DNA of 64,000 nucleotides from Chaetoderma sp. LZ-2023a (GCA_034401795.1 CM067370.1:106346387-106410386); one strand, 5' to 3'. Numbered from the stretch's first letter, positions 33,189-44,710 are shown. The notes: a model not told the origin generated them from the letters alone. Translations and numbers: made by a program.

Positions 33189-33460
33189 GAAAATAGATAT
33201 AAATAGTCTTATAACTCGCGTGCATAATATCAATATATATCGTGGAGTATCCAGTTTCGGTGAGGCGTGTTTCTTCTAACTTAGTGCTGGATAAGGGATA
33301 AAGTCACTAACAAATTAAGTCAATTTATTTTTAAATATTTATGGTATTTATTAAATTATTAGCAATTTCTGCTTAGGCGCCCCGAAACTGGATACTCCAT
33401 GCTATATCTACTGTTGATATTATGCACACGAGTTATAAGACTTTATATCTATTTACAAAA
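33189..33460. repeat. Fold-back element (long hairpin, ~110 bp loop)
   Basis: Left arm 33189-33268 (AAATAGATATAAATAGTCTT ... GGAGTATCCAGTTTCGG) pairs with 33376-33460 (CCGAAACTGGATACTCCA ... GACTTTATATCTATTT). Non-coding MITE-like structure. Confidence 0.8.
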
Positions 33461-33505
33461 TAGCTATGTTCATCTATTCCGATTTCTCTGACTCTGCCCT
33501 ATGCT

Positions 33506-34120
33506 AATTCACCTTTCCAGTTTTTCCATCAATCATATGACGTCATAATGAACTACGTGCCGTGTATGCTGACGTCATAATAATGACGTCATAATCGTGA
33601 CGTCATGAATGATTCAGGTTATACATGGATAGTTTTCTGGAAATTGATAGCCAGGGAGTTCAGAGTCCCTCTTTAACGCTTAATAGTCCGACACGTTGAA
33701 TGAATTGTATGGCTTGGCTATTTAATAAACATGCTGTTGAATATTTTGAAATTAATTTGACTGGGCGCTATGGACTTGTTAAGTGATGATGTATTTCCGT
33801 GTTCAGCTCGATTCTTAAATACACAAAACAATGTTTTTGTTTAACAACAAATGCTGACGTTATAAACACGCACTTATGATGTAATAAAGCAAAATACACA
33901 CTTTCGGGTTGCGAATCACGCGCAGTGACGTGATACTTAACAAGCCCATTGCTGCCATAACAGTCGAATTAGTTTCAAAATATTCAACAGCCTACCTGCA
34001 TAGTTTTCTGGAAATTGATAGGGAGTTAAGAGATCAATCGATCGATCTTAACACGAGCGTGGTGTGGGTTGAGCTTAGATAGAGATGGGCAGCGCATAGC
34101 TAAAGTTCGAAAGGTCCATT
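33506..34120 (+). repeat. Fold-back MITE family 1, full copy split by another insert
   Basis: Left terminus AATTCACCTTTCC and right terminus GAAAGGTCCATT. Five TGACGTCA-like motifs lie near 33538-33605. The hairpin loop is interrupted by a 176-base insert. Confidence 0.75.
33772..33947. mobile_element. Small MITE-like insert in the hairpin loop
   Basis: The ends are inverted: GGACTTGTTAAGT at the left and ACTTAACAAGCCC at the right. It breaks the palindrome of family 1 exactly in its loop. Flanking AT/AT could be a 2-base duplication. Confidence 0.5.
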
Positions 34121-35036
34121 CTGATTTGACTCCCGTCATATCAGAATCGGCATAGAGCAGAGTCAGAGAACTCGGGACTAATAATGTTCACTATTTTTCG
34201 TGGCCTTTAAATGTCATCAGTTAAATTGCTGTTGTATATGCCAGCTACCGTCAGTTCGCTTGATGTAATTAGGTATATGCTACATTAGGCCCACTAGCCT
34301 AGCACAGCATTTTGAACGAAATTTATTAACCATACGCATAGATGGAACAAAATTCATTTACGAGTTGTGGTGGTTTAAATAATAAAGAAAATACATTTTA
34401 AGGTCGTTTTGGACCACATATCCTAAATGCAGCTATGTAATCAGCTTGCATTGTAGTCACTTGTCAACATATTCTTAATCCGTAGCATAACTCTAGGCTA
34501 GTTCACGAATTCGCGTCCAACGCGATATGTTGATATGCTCTGACAAGATCTCGCATGGGATTGACTTTCAATGAAATACATTTATTTTCACCGTAGTTTT
34601 GTCCCATGAAAAAAAATTATTCGTCAAAGCTCTTGTTTTTTTGGAGCATGGGACTAAAAAGCAATCAATGAATTCGCTTCAAATTTGGTACGTCCATACC
34701 ATGCGGCAAAACCAGTGGATTGTATTCTCGCAGAACTTTTCACGTTCACCAGAGCTATCTTTCCGGGAAAAACGTTAAATTCGCAAAAGACTGTTTGATC
34801 CTGTAAAAATGCATGGGTCTAGTGGGAATTTTAAACTTTGTAGATTAGTTCCTGGGGTGGGGTGGGGTGTGGGGTGGGGGGTGGGGGGGGGGCATTCTAT
34901 AGCGGGGTGATTATTCGTCCCTTTTCCTTTTTCACTTTATTTCACCCAAGCTTTACACATACCATCTAGACTAAACAGTATAAGAACCCCAAGGGCCTGT
35001 TACACTCACCTGCACCATTAGCATTTGGACCATTTT
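34121..35036. other. No gene; G-rich tract
   Basis: No gene seen. At 34855-34893 there is a (GGGGT)n-like run with many G4 or longer tracts that could form a quadruplex. Confidence 0.6.
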
Positions 35037-35183
35037 TAGCTCACCCGGCCAGAATGACCAAGTAAGCTTATGCCGTGGCGACCGTCTGTAGTCCGTCCGT
35101 CGTCTGTCTGTCTGTCTGTCATGCTGTCTGTCCGTCATGCTGTCTGTCTGTCATGCTGTCTGTCATGCTGTCTGTCTGTCTGT

Positions 35184-35270
<87 letters not shown>

Positions 35271-35272
35271 CA

Positions 35273-35333
<61 letters not shown>

Positions 35334-38300
35334 GCCTGCCTGCCTGCCCGTCCATCGACGGTTCCTTTAAACGACTTCTTCTCAAGTACCACTGGGCCGA
35401 TTTCAATTATATTCTACAGGAATCCTTAGGAGATCCTTAGGGCATAGAGATTCAAGTTTATGCAAACGAAGACGATCGGCCAATTTGGCTGGCGGCCATC
35501 TTGGATTTTGGCTGATTTTTTAGAAATCTTTAAAACATCTCAGAAACCGCTTAGGGAATCGATTCAAATCTCAGGAAATATCATCTAGGGCGAAAGCTAA
35601 TCCAAGTTTGTTCAAGAGAATTTGATTGACCTAATGGTTCGGTGGCCATCTCGGATGGCCTAGTTTTCGCCTAAACGACTTCTTCTCTAGAACCGCTGAA
35701 GGGATCAGGCCGAAACTCGGGAGATATGATAAGGGACTAAGCGCCATTAAATTTTGTTCAAGGGAATTTTATCTGTCAAAAAATATGGCCGCACTCGGCC
35801 AATCAAAATGTAGCGTGCTTGGCGGCCATATTGGATTTTTTTATTTGCTGGATTTTGAAGCCGAAAAAGGTTTTATATAGCCTATATTTTTCGGTATTCT
35901 GATTTCAAATTTGCCGTTTTCGAAACTGTCGGATAAACAGTTTGGCGACGATCTTGGATCATTTTCCCGCCAAAAGCTCCCATACTAAAGCAATGGCAAA
36001 TTTAAAATGTCTTCTCGAGAACCACTGGATCCTAAGGGCATAGAGATTCAGGTTTGTTCAAACAAAGCCAATTTAAAAATCTTCTCCAAAATCGCTTGGA
36101 GCATCGATTCAAACCTCATAAATAAGATCTAGGGGAAGACCTGATCCAAGTTTGTTCAAGGCAACTTGATTGGCCAAATAGTTTGGTGGCCATCTTGGAT
36201 GACCTCGTTTTCGCGAAAACTGCTTCTTCTCCAGAATCGCTGAACTGACCGGGCCGAAACTTTGGCGATATGATTAGGGCCATTAACGTTTGTTCAAGGG
36301 AAGTTGATAAGTAAAAAACATGGTCGCCATGGACCAACCAAAATGTAGTATGTTTGGCGGCCATATTGGATATTTTTAATTAATGGATTGTGTAGCCGAA
36401 ATTGGTTTTATAGAGTTTTTTATGTATTCTGATTTTAATTTTGCCAATTTCGAAACTTCGAATAAGCGGTTTGTCGGCTATCTTGGATCTTTTTTCCCGC
36501 CAAAAAACTCTCATACTAAAGCAATGGGAAATGTAAAACGTTTTCTCGAGAACCACTGGGCTGATTTCAAGTATATTTGACAGGAAGTATCCTTTGGGAA
36601 TAGGGAGACACGTTTGTTCAAAGGAAGAAGATCGGCCAATTTGGCCCTCGACCATCTTGGATTTTGGCCGACTTTGAGAAACGTCTTTAAAACTTTTCTC
36701 CGAAATTGTTTGGAGGATCGATGCAAACCTCATGAAATATAATCTAGGGCAAGAGCTGAAACAAGTTTGTTCGATGGAACTTGATTTGCTAAATGGTTCA
36801 GCGGCCATCTTGGATGACTATGGATGACCTGGTTTTCGTGAAAACGAGTTTTTCTCTGAACCGCTGAATGAATCGGGATGAAATTTGGCAGATATGATAA
36901 GGCCCAAATATTTCTCAGAAAATCATAAAAAGACGTACCTATTAGCCACTGGGGCAATTTTATTAAAACTTGGCTTAACTTGTTTAGGAGGAAATTCGAT
37001 TTGTACATTTTTCAAGTGGTCATCTCGTTTTATTCGGCCGTGCCAGTGGGCAATAATGTCATGTGAGCGATACAGGCCCCTCAGGCCTCGTGTTAAATAA
37101 ACACAATGGATCATTTTCGGAAAATCGGAGATGAACCTCCCCCCTCCGCACACCCCACGGTAATCAAATCGACCAAGCAAAATTCTCGTTGGATATGTTG
37201 ACATACCACCATAGGATCGTTTCGCTCAAGTTTTATTTAAGATGGGCACCAAAAACGCGACCAATCAGAATTCTTTAATATAAATTCTATAACCTACCAC
37301 CGTAAGATCCTTGGACAAATTTGGGTTAAAATCCACCAAGCGGTTTCAAGGAGATGTGCTTTGACATATTTTCATAAAATCTAGGATTTTCACCAAAAGC
37401 ATAACCAAGCAAAATTCTGATTAGAAGTTCTAGAGTCTATCAAGATAGGGCCCTTCGACCCAAATTCGCTTGGAATCTGTCAAGCATCTAAGCCTCGCTT
37501 TGATAATTTCCAGTAAACATTTCATAAAATCTAAGATTTTCACCCCAAAAAAAGGACCAAGTAAAATTATGAATAGGCCTATATGTTATGGTGAAGCCTA
37601 CCACCATAGACACCTTCCAGCTAATTTCCAGCTGGTTTCAAATTTGGTTGAAATCCACCAATCGGTTAAGGAGGAGAAGTGTTTTGACTCTTTCCTAAAA
37701 TCCAAGCTATTCAACCCAAAAATTGACCAAATTGACCAATTAAAATTCTGAATAGCTGTTCAGGAGCATAGCACGATAGGGCCCATCTAGCCAAATATGG
37801 TTGAAATCAACCAGACAGTTTAGCAGCAGATGCGTTTTGTCACTTTCCGGTAAATTTGTACAAAATCTAAGATTTTCACCAAAAACATTGATAATCAAAA
37901 ATCTCAAGAGAAGTTCTAGAATCTACCTTCCATAGAATCCTCAACAAAGTCAAATTTCGTTGAAATCTGTCAAGAAGCTAATGAGATGCATTATGCCAAT
38001 TGTTGGTACATTTTTTTTTACAAAACTAAGATTTTTACCCAAAATGTTCACCAATTCTGAATAGAGGTTCTAGAGCCTACCACTATACGTTCCTTCCAGG
38101 GAAATGTAGTTGAAATCTGTAGAGATGTTAAGGAGGCAATGCATTTCGACACTTGATTTTGACCACAAAAAGATTGACCAATCAAAATTCTGAATAGAAA
38201 TTCTAAGAGCCTATCACGATAGGATTCTTCAAGGCAAATTTAGTTGAAAATCCCTTAAGGAGCTAAGGAGGGGGAGATACGTTTTGACACTGTCCGGTAA

Positions 38301-38852
38301 ATTTGTAAAAATAAAATCTAAAATTTTCAACCAATAAATTGACCAATCAAAAATCTGAATAGAAGTTCTAGACACTACCTCCATAAGATCTTCCTAGCCA
38401 AATTTGGTTGAAATCTGTCAAGAAGCTAGTATGGGGATACGTTTCTACACTTTGGTAAAAAATTTTTACACATTCTAAGATTTTCACCCGAAAAATTGGT
38501 GAATCAAAAATGTGAATAGATGTTCTAGAGCCTCCCACTATAGGACCCTTCCAGACAAATTTAGTTGGAATCCGTCAAGAAGCTAAGGGGGTACGTTTTG
38601 ACACTTTCCTGTAAATTTGTATAAAATCTAAGATTTATTACCAAAAAATTGAGGAATCAAAAATCTGAATAGAAGTTCTAGAGCCTACCTCTGTAGGATC
38701 CGTCCAGGCAAATTTGGCTAAAATTCGCCAAGCGGTTTATGAGGAGACGCGTTTTAAAGCAAAAGTTGATGCATGGATGGACACCTAGACGGACAGAAGA
38801 CGGACGGTCGACACGGCATATGCTCATTTGGCCAATCTGTCCAGGTGAGCTA
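35037..38852 (+). mobile_element. Large pearl-like element (3.8 kb) with terminal inverted repeats
   Basis: The left end TAGCTCACCCGGCCAGAATG and the right end CCAATCTGTCCAGGTGAGCTA are inverted copies over about 65 bases, reaching into (TCCG/TCTG) sequence. A tetranucleotide microsatellite fills 35090-35350. Then come repeats of about 530 bases containing GGCCATCTTGGATTTT and TTCTTCTCGAGAACCACTGG (35365-36900), and a diverged ~150-165 base array (GACCAATCAAAATTCTGAAT, TCTAGAGCCTACC) at 37230-38760. There is no transposase, so it was presumably moved in trans. The layout matches pearl/Helentron-associated elements of molluscs. Confidence 0.75.
35090..35350. repeat. (TGTC/TGCC)n microsatellite
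   Basis: Long tetranucleotide run, (CTGT)n then (CCTG)n then (CTGT)n. Cys-Leu-Pro-Ala and Arg-Gln-Thr-Asp open frames here are artefacts. Confidence 0.97.
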
Positions 38853-39159
38853 ATAATATGGCGAGTAGAAATGCGTGTCGTCTTCGTCGTCGTCGTGCTG
38901 CAGCAGTAACAGCAGCAGTATCAGTAGCTAGATCACGGTCAGGTCAATTCCAAATCTCGAGTGACTTAAGTTAACTCTCGTCGTATCCTGCTGTAGAACA
39001 AATGTAAGCTAACAAAAATGCGGTGTCTGACGTAGCCTATATCCCTAGGTATTTAGGCTACAGTGTTTTACTGTCGAATGGTGTTTAACGATATTTTTGA
39101 GGTGATATATGACAAGGTCAGTTTCCATACCTGGCATATTGCTGTCATATACATAGTTG

Positions 39160-39570
39160 TTATTAACCTCTCTTGTGTCAACTTAACCCTTTAGTGGTAA
39201 AACTGACCAAAACCCCCATCCTTGCAAAGGTGTTCAGACATGGCTATTTGAAAGGGCTAGAAGAGTATTTTTGAAAATTTTACCACTAGAATGACTGGCT
39301 CGATAACCGAGCCAGTCATTCTAGTGGTAAATCTTCAAAATACTCTTCTCTCGGCCTACAGATAGACACTGGCTAAGTACAAACTTTAATTTTCTTTACT
39401 ATTACCACTTTAATGGTCAAGCCGACGAAAAAAAAATTCAGTGGTAGATTTACAAAAAATAGTCTTCTAAAATTAAAATATCTTGAAGAATATTTCCCAG
39501 CAAAATGTTTAATTGATATATCAAGTAGTATTTTGAGCGCCTTGAGACGCTGTTAACACAAGAGAGGTTA
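39160..39570. repeat. Fold-back family 2, copy
   Basis: The centre ACCACTAGAATGACTGGCTC / GAGCCAGTCATTCTAGTGGT is an almost perfect palindrome at 39285-39335. The outer arms AACCTCTCTTGTGTCAAC (about 39165) and GTTAACACAAGAGAGGTTA (about 39552) are also inverted. Confidence 0.78.
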
Positions 39571-39759
39571 CTGCCCACCTACACGCTCTAGCTCTAATAC
39601 CCGCGTGTGTATGAGGGCTCCACAACTTTGGTATTGATAGGCTACGAAAGAGATAGCGGTAGTCAGAAAAGTCCTGAAAATTCAAAATTTTAAATAGTTG
39701 ATCTGGTCCCAACCAATATGAGCTCATAACCTCGTTACAAGGGAACTAGGCATATACAG

Positions 39760-39850
39760 GAAATCTGTTGAATATTTTGAAAATAATTTGGCTGGAACAG
39801 CTCCAAGTCACATTAGTTGCAAAATATTCGACATAAATTCTCCATGCCTC
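39760..39850 (+). repeat. Fold-back MITE family 1, core
   Basis: CTGTTGAATATTTTGAAAAT ... CACATTAGTTGCAAAATATT palindrome. Confidence 0.65.
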
Positions 39851-40009
39851 ATAAGGACGTCGCCACACTTTGTCTGTGAAGGTTAAAGCGTAATACAAGT
39901 ATGAAACACAGCATTACATATTTGTTTGACAATACATGTTCCTTGCCTTTCATTTAATAATATACGTACAGCATGGCATGAGCAAATGTATATCTGATCA
40001 TGTGGCTTT

Positions 40010-41672
40010 TTATTCCCCCCTCCCCCCCCCCCCCCTCTGGAAGACGGCTGGGGGGATATAGCGAGCAGCATGCCCGTCCGTCCGTCTGTCCGTCCGTCCG
40101 TCCATCTGTCCCCGTCTTGTCAACGCAACTCCTCCTAGAGGTCTCAATGGATTAACTGAAAATTGTGTCCACATTATCAGTATCATGTGCGGATGTGCAT
40201 GTGCTTTTTTCGCGTCAGAAATATTGTTCATTACAGAGTTATCCCCCTTTATATATCTTAAAACCGATACATAAACTGCATTGCCAATCATTTCTTGTCA
40301 AAGCAACTCCTACAGTTTAGCTCCGATTCTTTTGAAAATTGGTCCATCCATCTCTGACAATCATTTCTTGTCAACGCAACTCCTCCTAGAGGTCTCAATT
40401 GATTAACTTTAAATTTTGTCCACATTATCAAAATTATGTGCAGATGTGCATGTGCTTTTTTTGCGGCCGAAAAATTGTTCATTACAGAGTTATCTCCCTT
40501 TAAATACCTTAAAACTGATACATAAACTGTATTGCCAATCATTTCTTGTCAACGCAACTCTTCCTACAGTTTGGAGCTGATTCTTTTGTAAATTGGTATG
40601 TGTTATCATTACCATATGTAGGAGTGCAGGTGCTATCCGTCTACCTGTACGTCCATCCGTCTGTCCAAAATGTATGTATGTCCGTCTGTCAGTCCATCCA
40701 TCTTTGACAACCATTTCTTGTCAACGCAACTCATAGAGATCTCAATGGATTAACTTTAAATTTTGTCGACATTATCAGTATCATGTGCAGATGTGCATGT
40801 GCTTTTTTCGCGTCCGACAAATTGGTCATTACAGAGTTATCCCCCTTTAAAAATCTTAAAGCTGATACATAACCTGCATTGCCAATCATTTATTGTCAAC
40901 GCAACTCCTCATAGAGGTCTCAATGGATTAACTTTAAATTTTGTCGACATTATCAGTATCATGTGCAGATGTGCATGTGCTTTTTTCGAGACCGAAAAGT
41001 TTTTCATTACAGAGTTATCCCCCTTTATAAATATCTTAAAGCCAATACATAAACTGCACTGCCAATCATTTGTCAACGCAACTCCTACAGTTTAGCTGCG
41101 ATTCTTTTGAAACTTGGTAAGTGTTATCATTACGACATGAAGATATGCATGTGCTATCCGTATACTTGTACATCCATCCATCTGTCCAAAATGTATGTTC
41201 GTCTGTCGGTCCATCCTTGTCAATACAACGCCTACAGTTTAGTTACAATTCTTTTGAAACATGGTAAATCTAGTCATTACCATCCAAAGATGTGCATGTG
41301 CTTTTTTCGCGGCCAGAAAAGTATTCATTACAGCGTTATCTCCCTTTAAATACCTTTAAGCCAATACATAAACTGCAGTACCAATCATTTCTTGTCAACA
41401 CAACTCCTACAATTTAGCTGTGATTCTAGTGAAACGTAGTAAGGGTTCTCATTACCACTTGAAGATATGCATGTGCTATCCGTATGCCTGTACATCCATG
41501 CGTCTGTATAGAATGTATGTGTGTCAGTCTGTCGGCCCGTCCATTTCTGGCAATCATTTCAAGATGTCAACACAACTACAGTTTAGCTACGATGTTTGTT
41601 TATCTGAAATGTTTGGATCCGGGGATGGGGTGGGGGGGGGGATATGCCGTCTTCTGATGGCTCTTGTTACAT
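40010..41672 (+). repeat. Pearl-like element with CAACGCAACTCCTCC core repeats
   Basis: It begins with a C-run and GGAAGACGGCTGGGGGGATAT, then (TCCG/TCTG)n at about 40075-40115. Diverged core units follow (GTCAACGCAACTCCTCCTAG, ATGTGCAGATGTGCATGTGC, ACAGAGTTATCCCCCTTT). It ends with GGGGGGATATGCCGTCTTCT, so the GAAGACGGC / GCCGTCTTC pair is inverted at the two ends. Confidence 0.7.
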
Positions 41673-41818
41673 TCACCTGCACATAACCAATAGAACTTAG
41701 GCTGAATATCACTCTCTAAAATGTTTATCAAGCCGGTAGACACTGTTTATGTCACTGGGCTCTTTGTGGTATTAGACAAGTACTGCAGTCTTCTAATGTA
41801 TTAGCACAATTCTTATTT

Positions 41819-41828
41819 CCTCTTTTAG
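41819..41828 (+). other. Candidate 3' splice site upstream of the 844-codon gene
   Basis: The pyrimidine-rich CTTATTTCCTCTTTTAG ends at 41828. A CTAAT branch-point-like motif lies at 41793-41797. This suggests that the ATG lies in a later exon after a non-coding first exon. Confidence 0.55.
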
Positions 41829-41896
41829 GTCTGCAATGTGGTGTGTGACATCAGGATTGGGATATAATCAATGAAATTGCACCGAAATAACGACTG

Positions 41897-44431
41897 ATGG
41901 CACGCCGTTATTCTGCGGGAGACAGTTTCGAAAGGAGCTTGAATTCCGGTTCACGTAGTGAATCTAGTGAGCAATGGTCATCTCCGAGCTCCAGGCCAGG
42001 TTTGAACCGAACATTCAGCGTGTCCTATCTGTACACCCCCAAAACTATCAGAGGATTTGGTGCTGTATTCGTTATTAAGGACCGCTGTAGGCATGCCAAT
42101 GGGCTAGTATACAAGTCCTCTTCTAAATCACCAGGTCATGCCATAGGAAAGTCATACACATGGAAACCTGGGTCATCTATGATCAGAGAGGAAGACTGGA
42201 GGCAGATTGAAGCCGAACGCTGCAAACGAAATTTGGCTTTAAAGGCTGAACTTGATCATGCTGAGTTATCGGAGCTCAGTGTAAAGATGGCCAGCAAGGA
42301 ATACATTACGGACATGAGAAAACGAAAGAAGGAGTTAGTTGATGAGGCAAATTCTAGCCAAGTTGTGCATGTAGTTAATAAGGACAGACATGCCCATTCG
42401 GCAATTGAGGATGATATCTCTGATGAAGATATGTTAGCTTTAAGTAAATCGTTGCGGGCTTCTGCAAAGCGTCGACCGATGCTATTTGGAATGAGCGTGC
42501 ATAGTGATCTAAGCGATGGTTCCATTCGGAGTTCGAATTTTGACGACCATGGACAACACTTTCCTGATTTTCGTATGTCTGTTTATAAATCAGAACTTGT
42601 GAGGGGAAATATAAAGTCACTTGATGATGATTTAGAAGATGATTTGTTAAGGGCTGCTAAGGGTGTGATGCCAGATGAGGCATCTGCTTTTCCGCTGGGA
42701 CTGATAGACTCAGAAAATTCAGAAACTATGCAAGCTGTGCGCAATGCTGAACAAGTTGATGAGGAAAATTCTAGCGATATCGTTGCCATACTAGAAAAAG
42801 ACAAACAATTTAGTGCCACAGGTGGAGATCACATTACTCACGAAGACATGTCAAGTCTCAGCAAATCATTACGAACTTCTGTGAAGCGTAGACCAATGCT
42901 ATTTGAAACGAGTGCACATAGTGAACAAAAGGATGGTGCCACTAGTTCGAGTCATGGTAAGGGAGAAGGTGACTTTCCGGCTTTCCATATGTCTGTATAT
43001 AAATCGGAACTTGTGAGAGGAAGCATCCAGGCACAGGATGATGATTTGGATAATGACTTACTAAGTGCTGCCAAAGATTTGGTGCAAGATAGAGCGTTTA
43101 CCGCTCACTGGGAACCGATTGACGTAAATAAACGAGGACATATTCCGGTGCTACCCCGTGAAATGGAAGAGCTCTCAGGAACAAATGACACGACACTTGA
43201 CATAGACATTATACAGTTCGAGGATATACCAGAAAATCATTCATTTCTCATTCCAACATCGTATCAAGCAGGTGATAGCACTAGTCCTGTTGAATTAATT
43301 CCATTGATTCCATTGTCGTTGCTTGAATCAATGTCACATAACCATGATTCCGTGGATGATAATATTGAAACTACTGACAATGGAAACATGATTAAAATTA
43401 ATGCTTCATCTTCTATCGAATACGAAACAAAGACTCGCAATACCACAGCTATTTCCAATCAAGGAATTGAGTTGCAAAACACAAGTTGCTCATATCGTAG
43501 TTCTAATGAGGGTATAATCTTAGAGAAAGGAAATGCAAATTCAGGTAAACTAAACAGAGATTGTGAAATAAGTGATACTGTTTATGTGCATCATGGATCG
43601 GATTCAGATAACAACACTACATCAAAATCAGGAATCAACCAATATGCAAATTCTGACAGTTACAACTATAGAGGTGACAATGTTTACGATTGTGTGAAGG
43701 AAGTAGTTATGTCTTCTGATTTAGATTTAGCCCCTTCAGGCTCAGATATTATTAAATTATTAGATACCAAAGATAACACGGTCAGATCTGACTCTCATGA
43801 CATTACATTAAGTGAAAGTAGCGGTGCAGCTAGTAGTCTACAAGAGGTTAAGACAAGTAGGCACGTGGCTGCCACTACAGATAGTATCATACTACCGAGT
43901 ATGGATGACTATTATGAAAACTGTGGTTTCCTTTCTAAGGCAAATTCAGATATAAATTACACCACTACTGACCAAACTGCTAAAGGAAACAATGAAATAG
44001 AACAAACAACTTTGGATAATAAGAATGTGGCGAATGCATTGACAAGTAGTGAGATCCTAGACCAGACATTTGAGTCCACTGTGGCAGATTCTGCACCATT
44101 GCTCAGATGTTCTGGAATAGGCAGATCATCTATTGGTATGGCTGGTCGCTATGGGGCATCTAAAACCTTTATCGTGCCAAACTCTATAGAGGATCTGAAA
44201 GGATTAGATGCTCTGCAGGAAGATGCAGAAACTACAGAGTCGTCAGAGATTGGTATGTCAATTGAGATGGAGTCGTTCTCTTCTGACACACCTCTCTTAC
44301 CATCAGGAGAGTATAGCATAAATCGAACATATGACGCATTGACTGAACTTGAAACTTCATACGCTGATGTGACTGATTCAACTCTATCATTCAATGAAAC
44401 TAATGAGTTGAATGTATCTTTGTTGATTTGA
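41897..44431 (+). CDS. Unrecognised acidic, Ser-rich 844-residue protein with internal duplication
   Basis: I do not recognise this protein. The ATG is well supported: an in-frame TAA lies just upstream (41888-41890) and a good 3' splice site ends at 41828. Residues about 35-150 look the most ordered (TFSVSYLYTPKTIRGFGAVF, YTWKPGS, then a charged likely helical stretch REEDWRQIEAERCKRN). Residues 146-258 and 285-396 are a tandem duplication of about 112 residues (VDEANSSQVV / VDEENSSDIV; SLSKSLR, KRRPMLF, MSVYKSELVRG, DDDLDNDLLSAAK blocks). The rest to the C-terminus is Ser/Thr/Asp/Asn-rich and probably disordered. No signal peptide, membrane segment or enzyme motif is visible. It is the only long open frame here without transposon features. 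It may be one exon of a larger gene; no close AATAAA was seen downstream. Confidence 0.8.
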   Translation: MARRYSAGDSFERSLNSGSRSESSEQWSSPSSRPGLNRTFSVSYLYTPKTIRGFGAVFVIKDRCRHANGLVYKSSSKSPGHAIGKSYTWKPGSSMIREEDWRQIEAERCKRNLALKAELDHAELSELSVKMASKEYITDMRKRKKELVDEANSSQVVHVVNKDRHAHSAIEDDISDEDMLALSKSLRASAKRRPMLFGMSVHSDLSDGSIRSSNFDDHGQHFPDFRMSVYKSELVRGNIKSLDDDLEDDLLRAAKGVMPDEASAFPLGLIDSENSETMQAVRNAEQVDEENSSDIVAILEKDKQFSATGGDHITHEDMSSLSKSLRTSVKRRPMLFETSAHSEQKDGATSSSHGKGEGDFPAFHMSVYKSELVRGSIQAQDDDLDNDLLSAAKDLVQDRAFTAHWEPIDVNKRGHIPVLPREMEELSGTNDTTLDIDIIQFEDIPENHSFLIPTSYQAGDSTSPVELIPLIPLSLLESMSHNHDSVDDNIETTDNGNMIKINASSSIEYETKTRNTTAISNQGIELQNTSCSYRSSNEGIILEKGNANSGKLNRDCEISDTVYVHHGSDSDNNTTSKSGINQYANSDSYNYRGDNVYDCVKEVVMSSDLDLAPSGSDIIKLLDTKDNTVRSDSHDITLSESSGAASSLQEVKTSRHVAATTDSIILPSMDDYYENCGFLSKANSDINYTTTDQTAKGNNEIEQTTLDNKNVANALTSSEILDQTFESTVADSAPLLRCSGIGRSSIGMAGRYGASKTFIVPNSIEDLKGLDALQEDAETTESSEIGMSIEMESFSSDTPLLPSGEYSINRTYDALTELETSYADVTDSTLSFNETNELNVSLLI

Positions 44432-44514
44432 TCAAACTTAATGCATATATATTGAGGACTCCTGGTATCTCTCCATTTTGTTAAATATAGACCCAGATAT
44501 TAATTAGTATCTTG

Positions 44515-44710
44515 CTTAATCCTTTCATGATGAAATCGGCCCAAACCGGCCTCTGCAGTGGTCTTGAGGAATGTCCATTTGCAGTCCAAGAGTATTTTTG
44601 AAATTTTACCACTGGAATGACTAGCTCTGCAACCGAGCCAGCCATTCCAGTGTTAAATTTTCAAAAATACTCTTCTCTTGGCCTGCAAGTGGACATTCAA
44701 TAAGTAAATA
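44515..44710. repeat. Fold-back family 2, copy
   Basis: AAGAGTATTTTTGAAATTTT and CCACTGGAATGACTAGCTC pair with the mirrored right arm ending CAAAAATACTCTTCTCTTGG and GCAAGTGGACATT. It starts 84 bases after the stop of the 844-codon gene, so it may lie in the 3' UTR. Confidence 0.8.

Noticed and set aside
35070-35440. Open frames on both strands rich in Cys-Leu-Pro-Ala or Arg-Gln-Thr-Asp
   Set aside because: They are translations of a tetranucleotide microsatellite, open in several frames at once.
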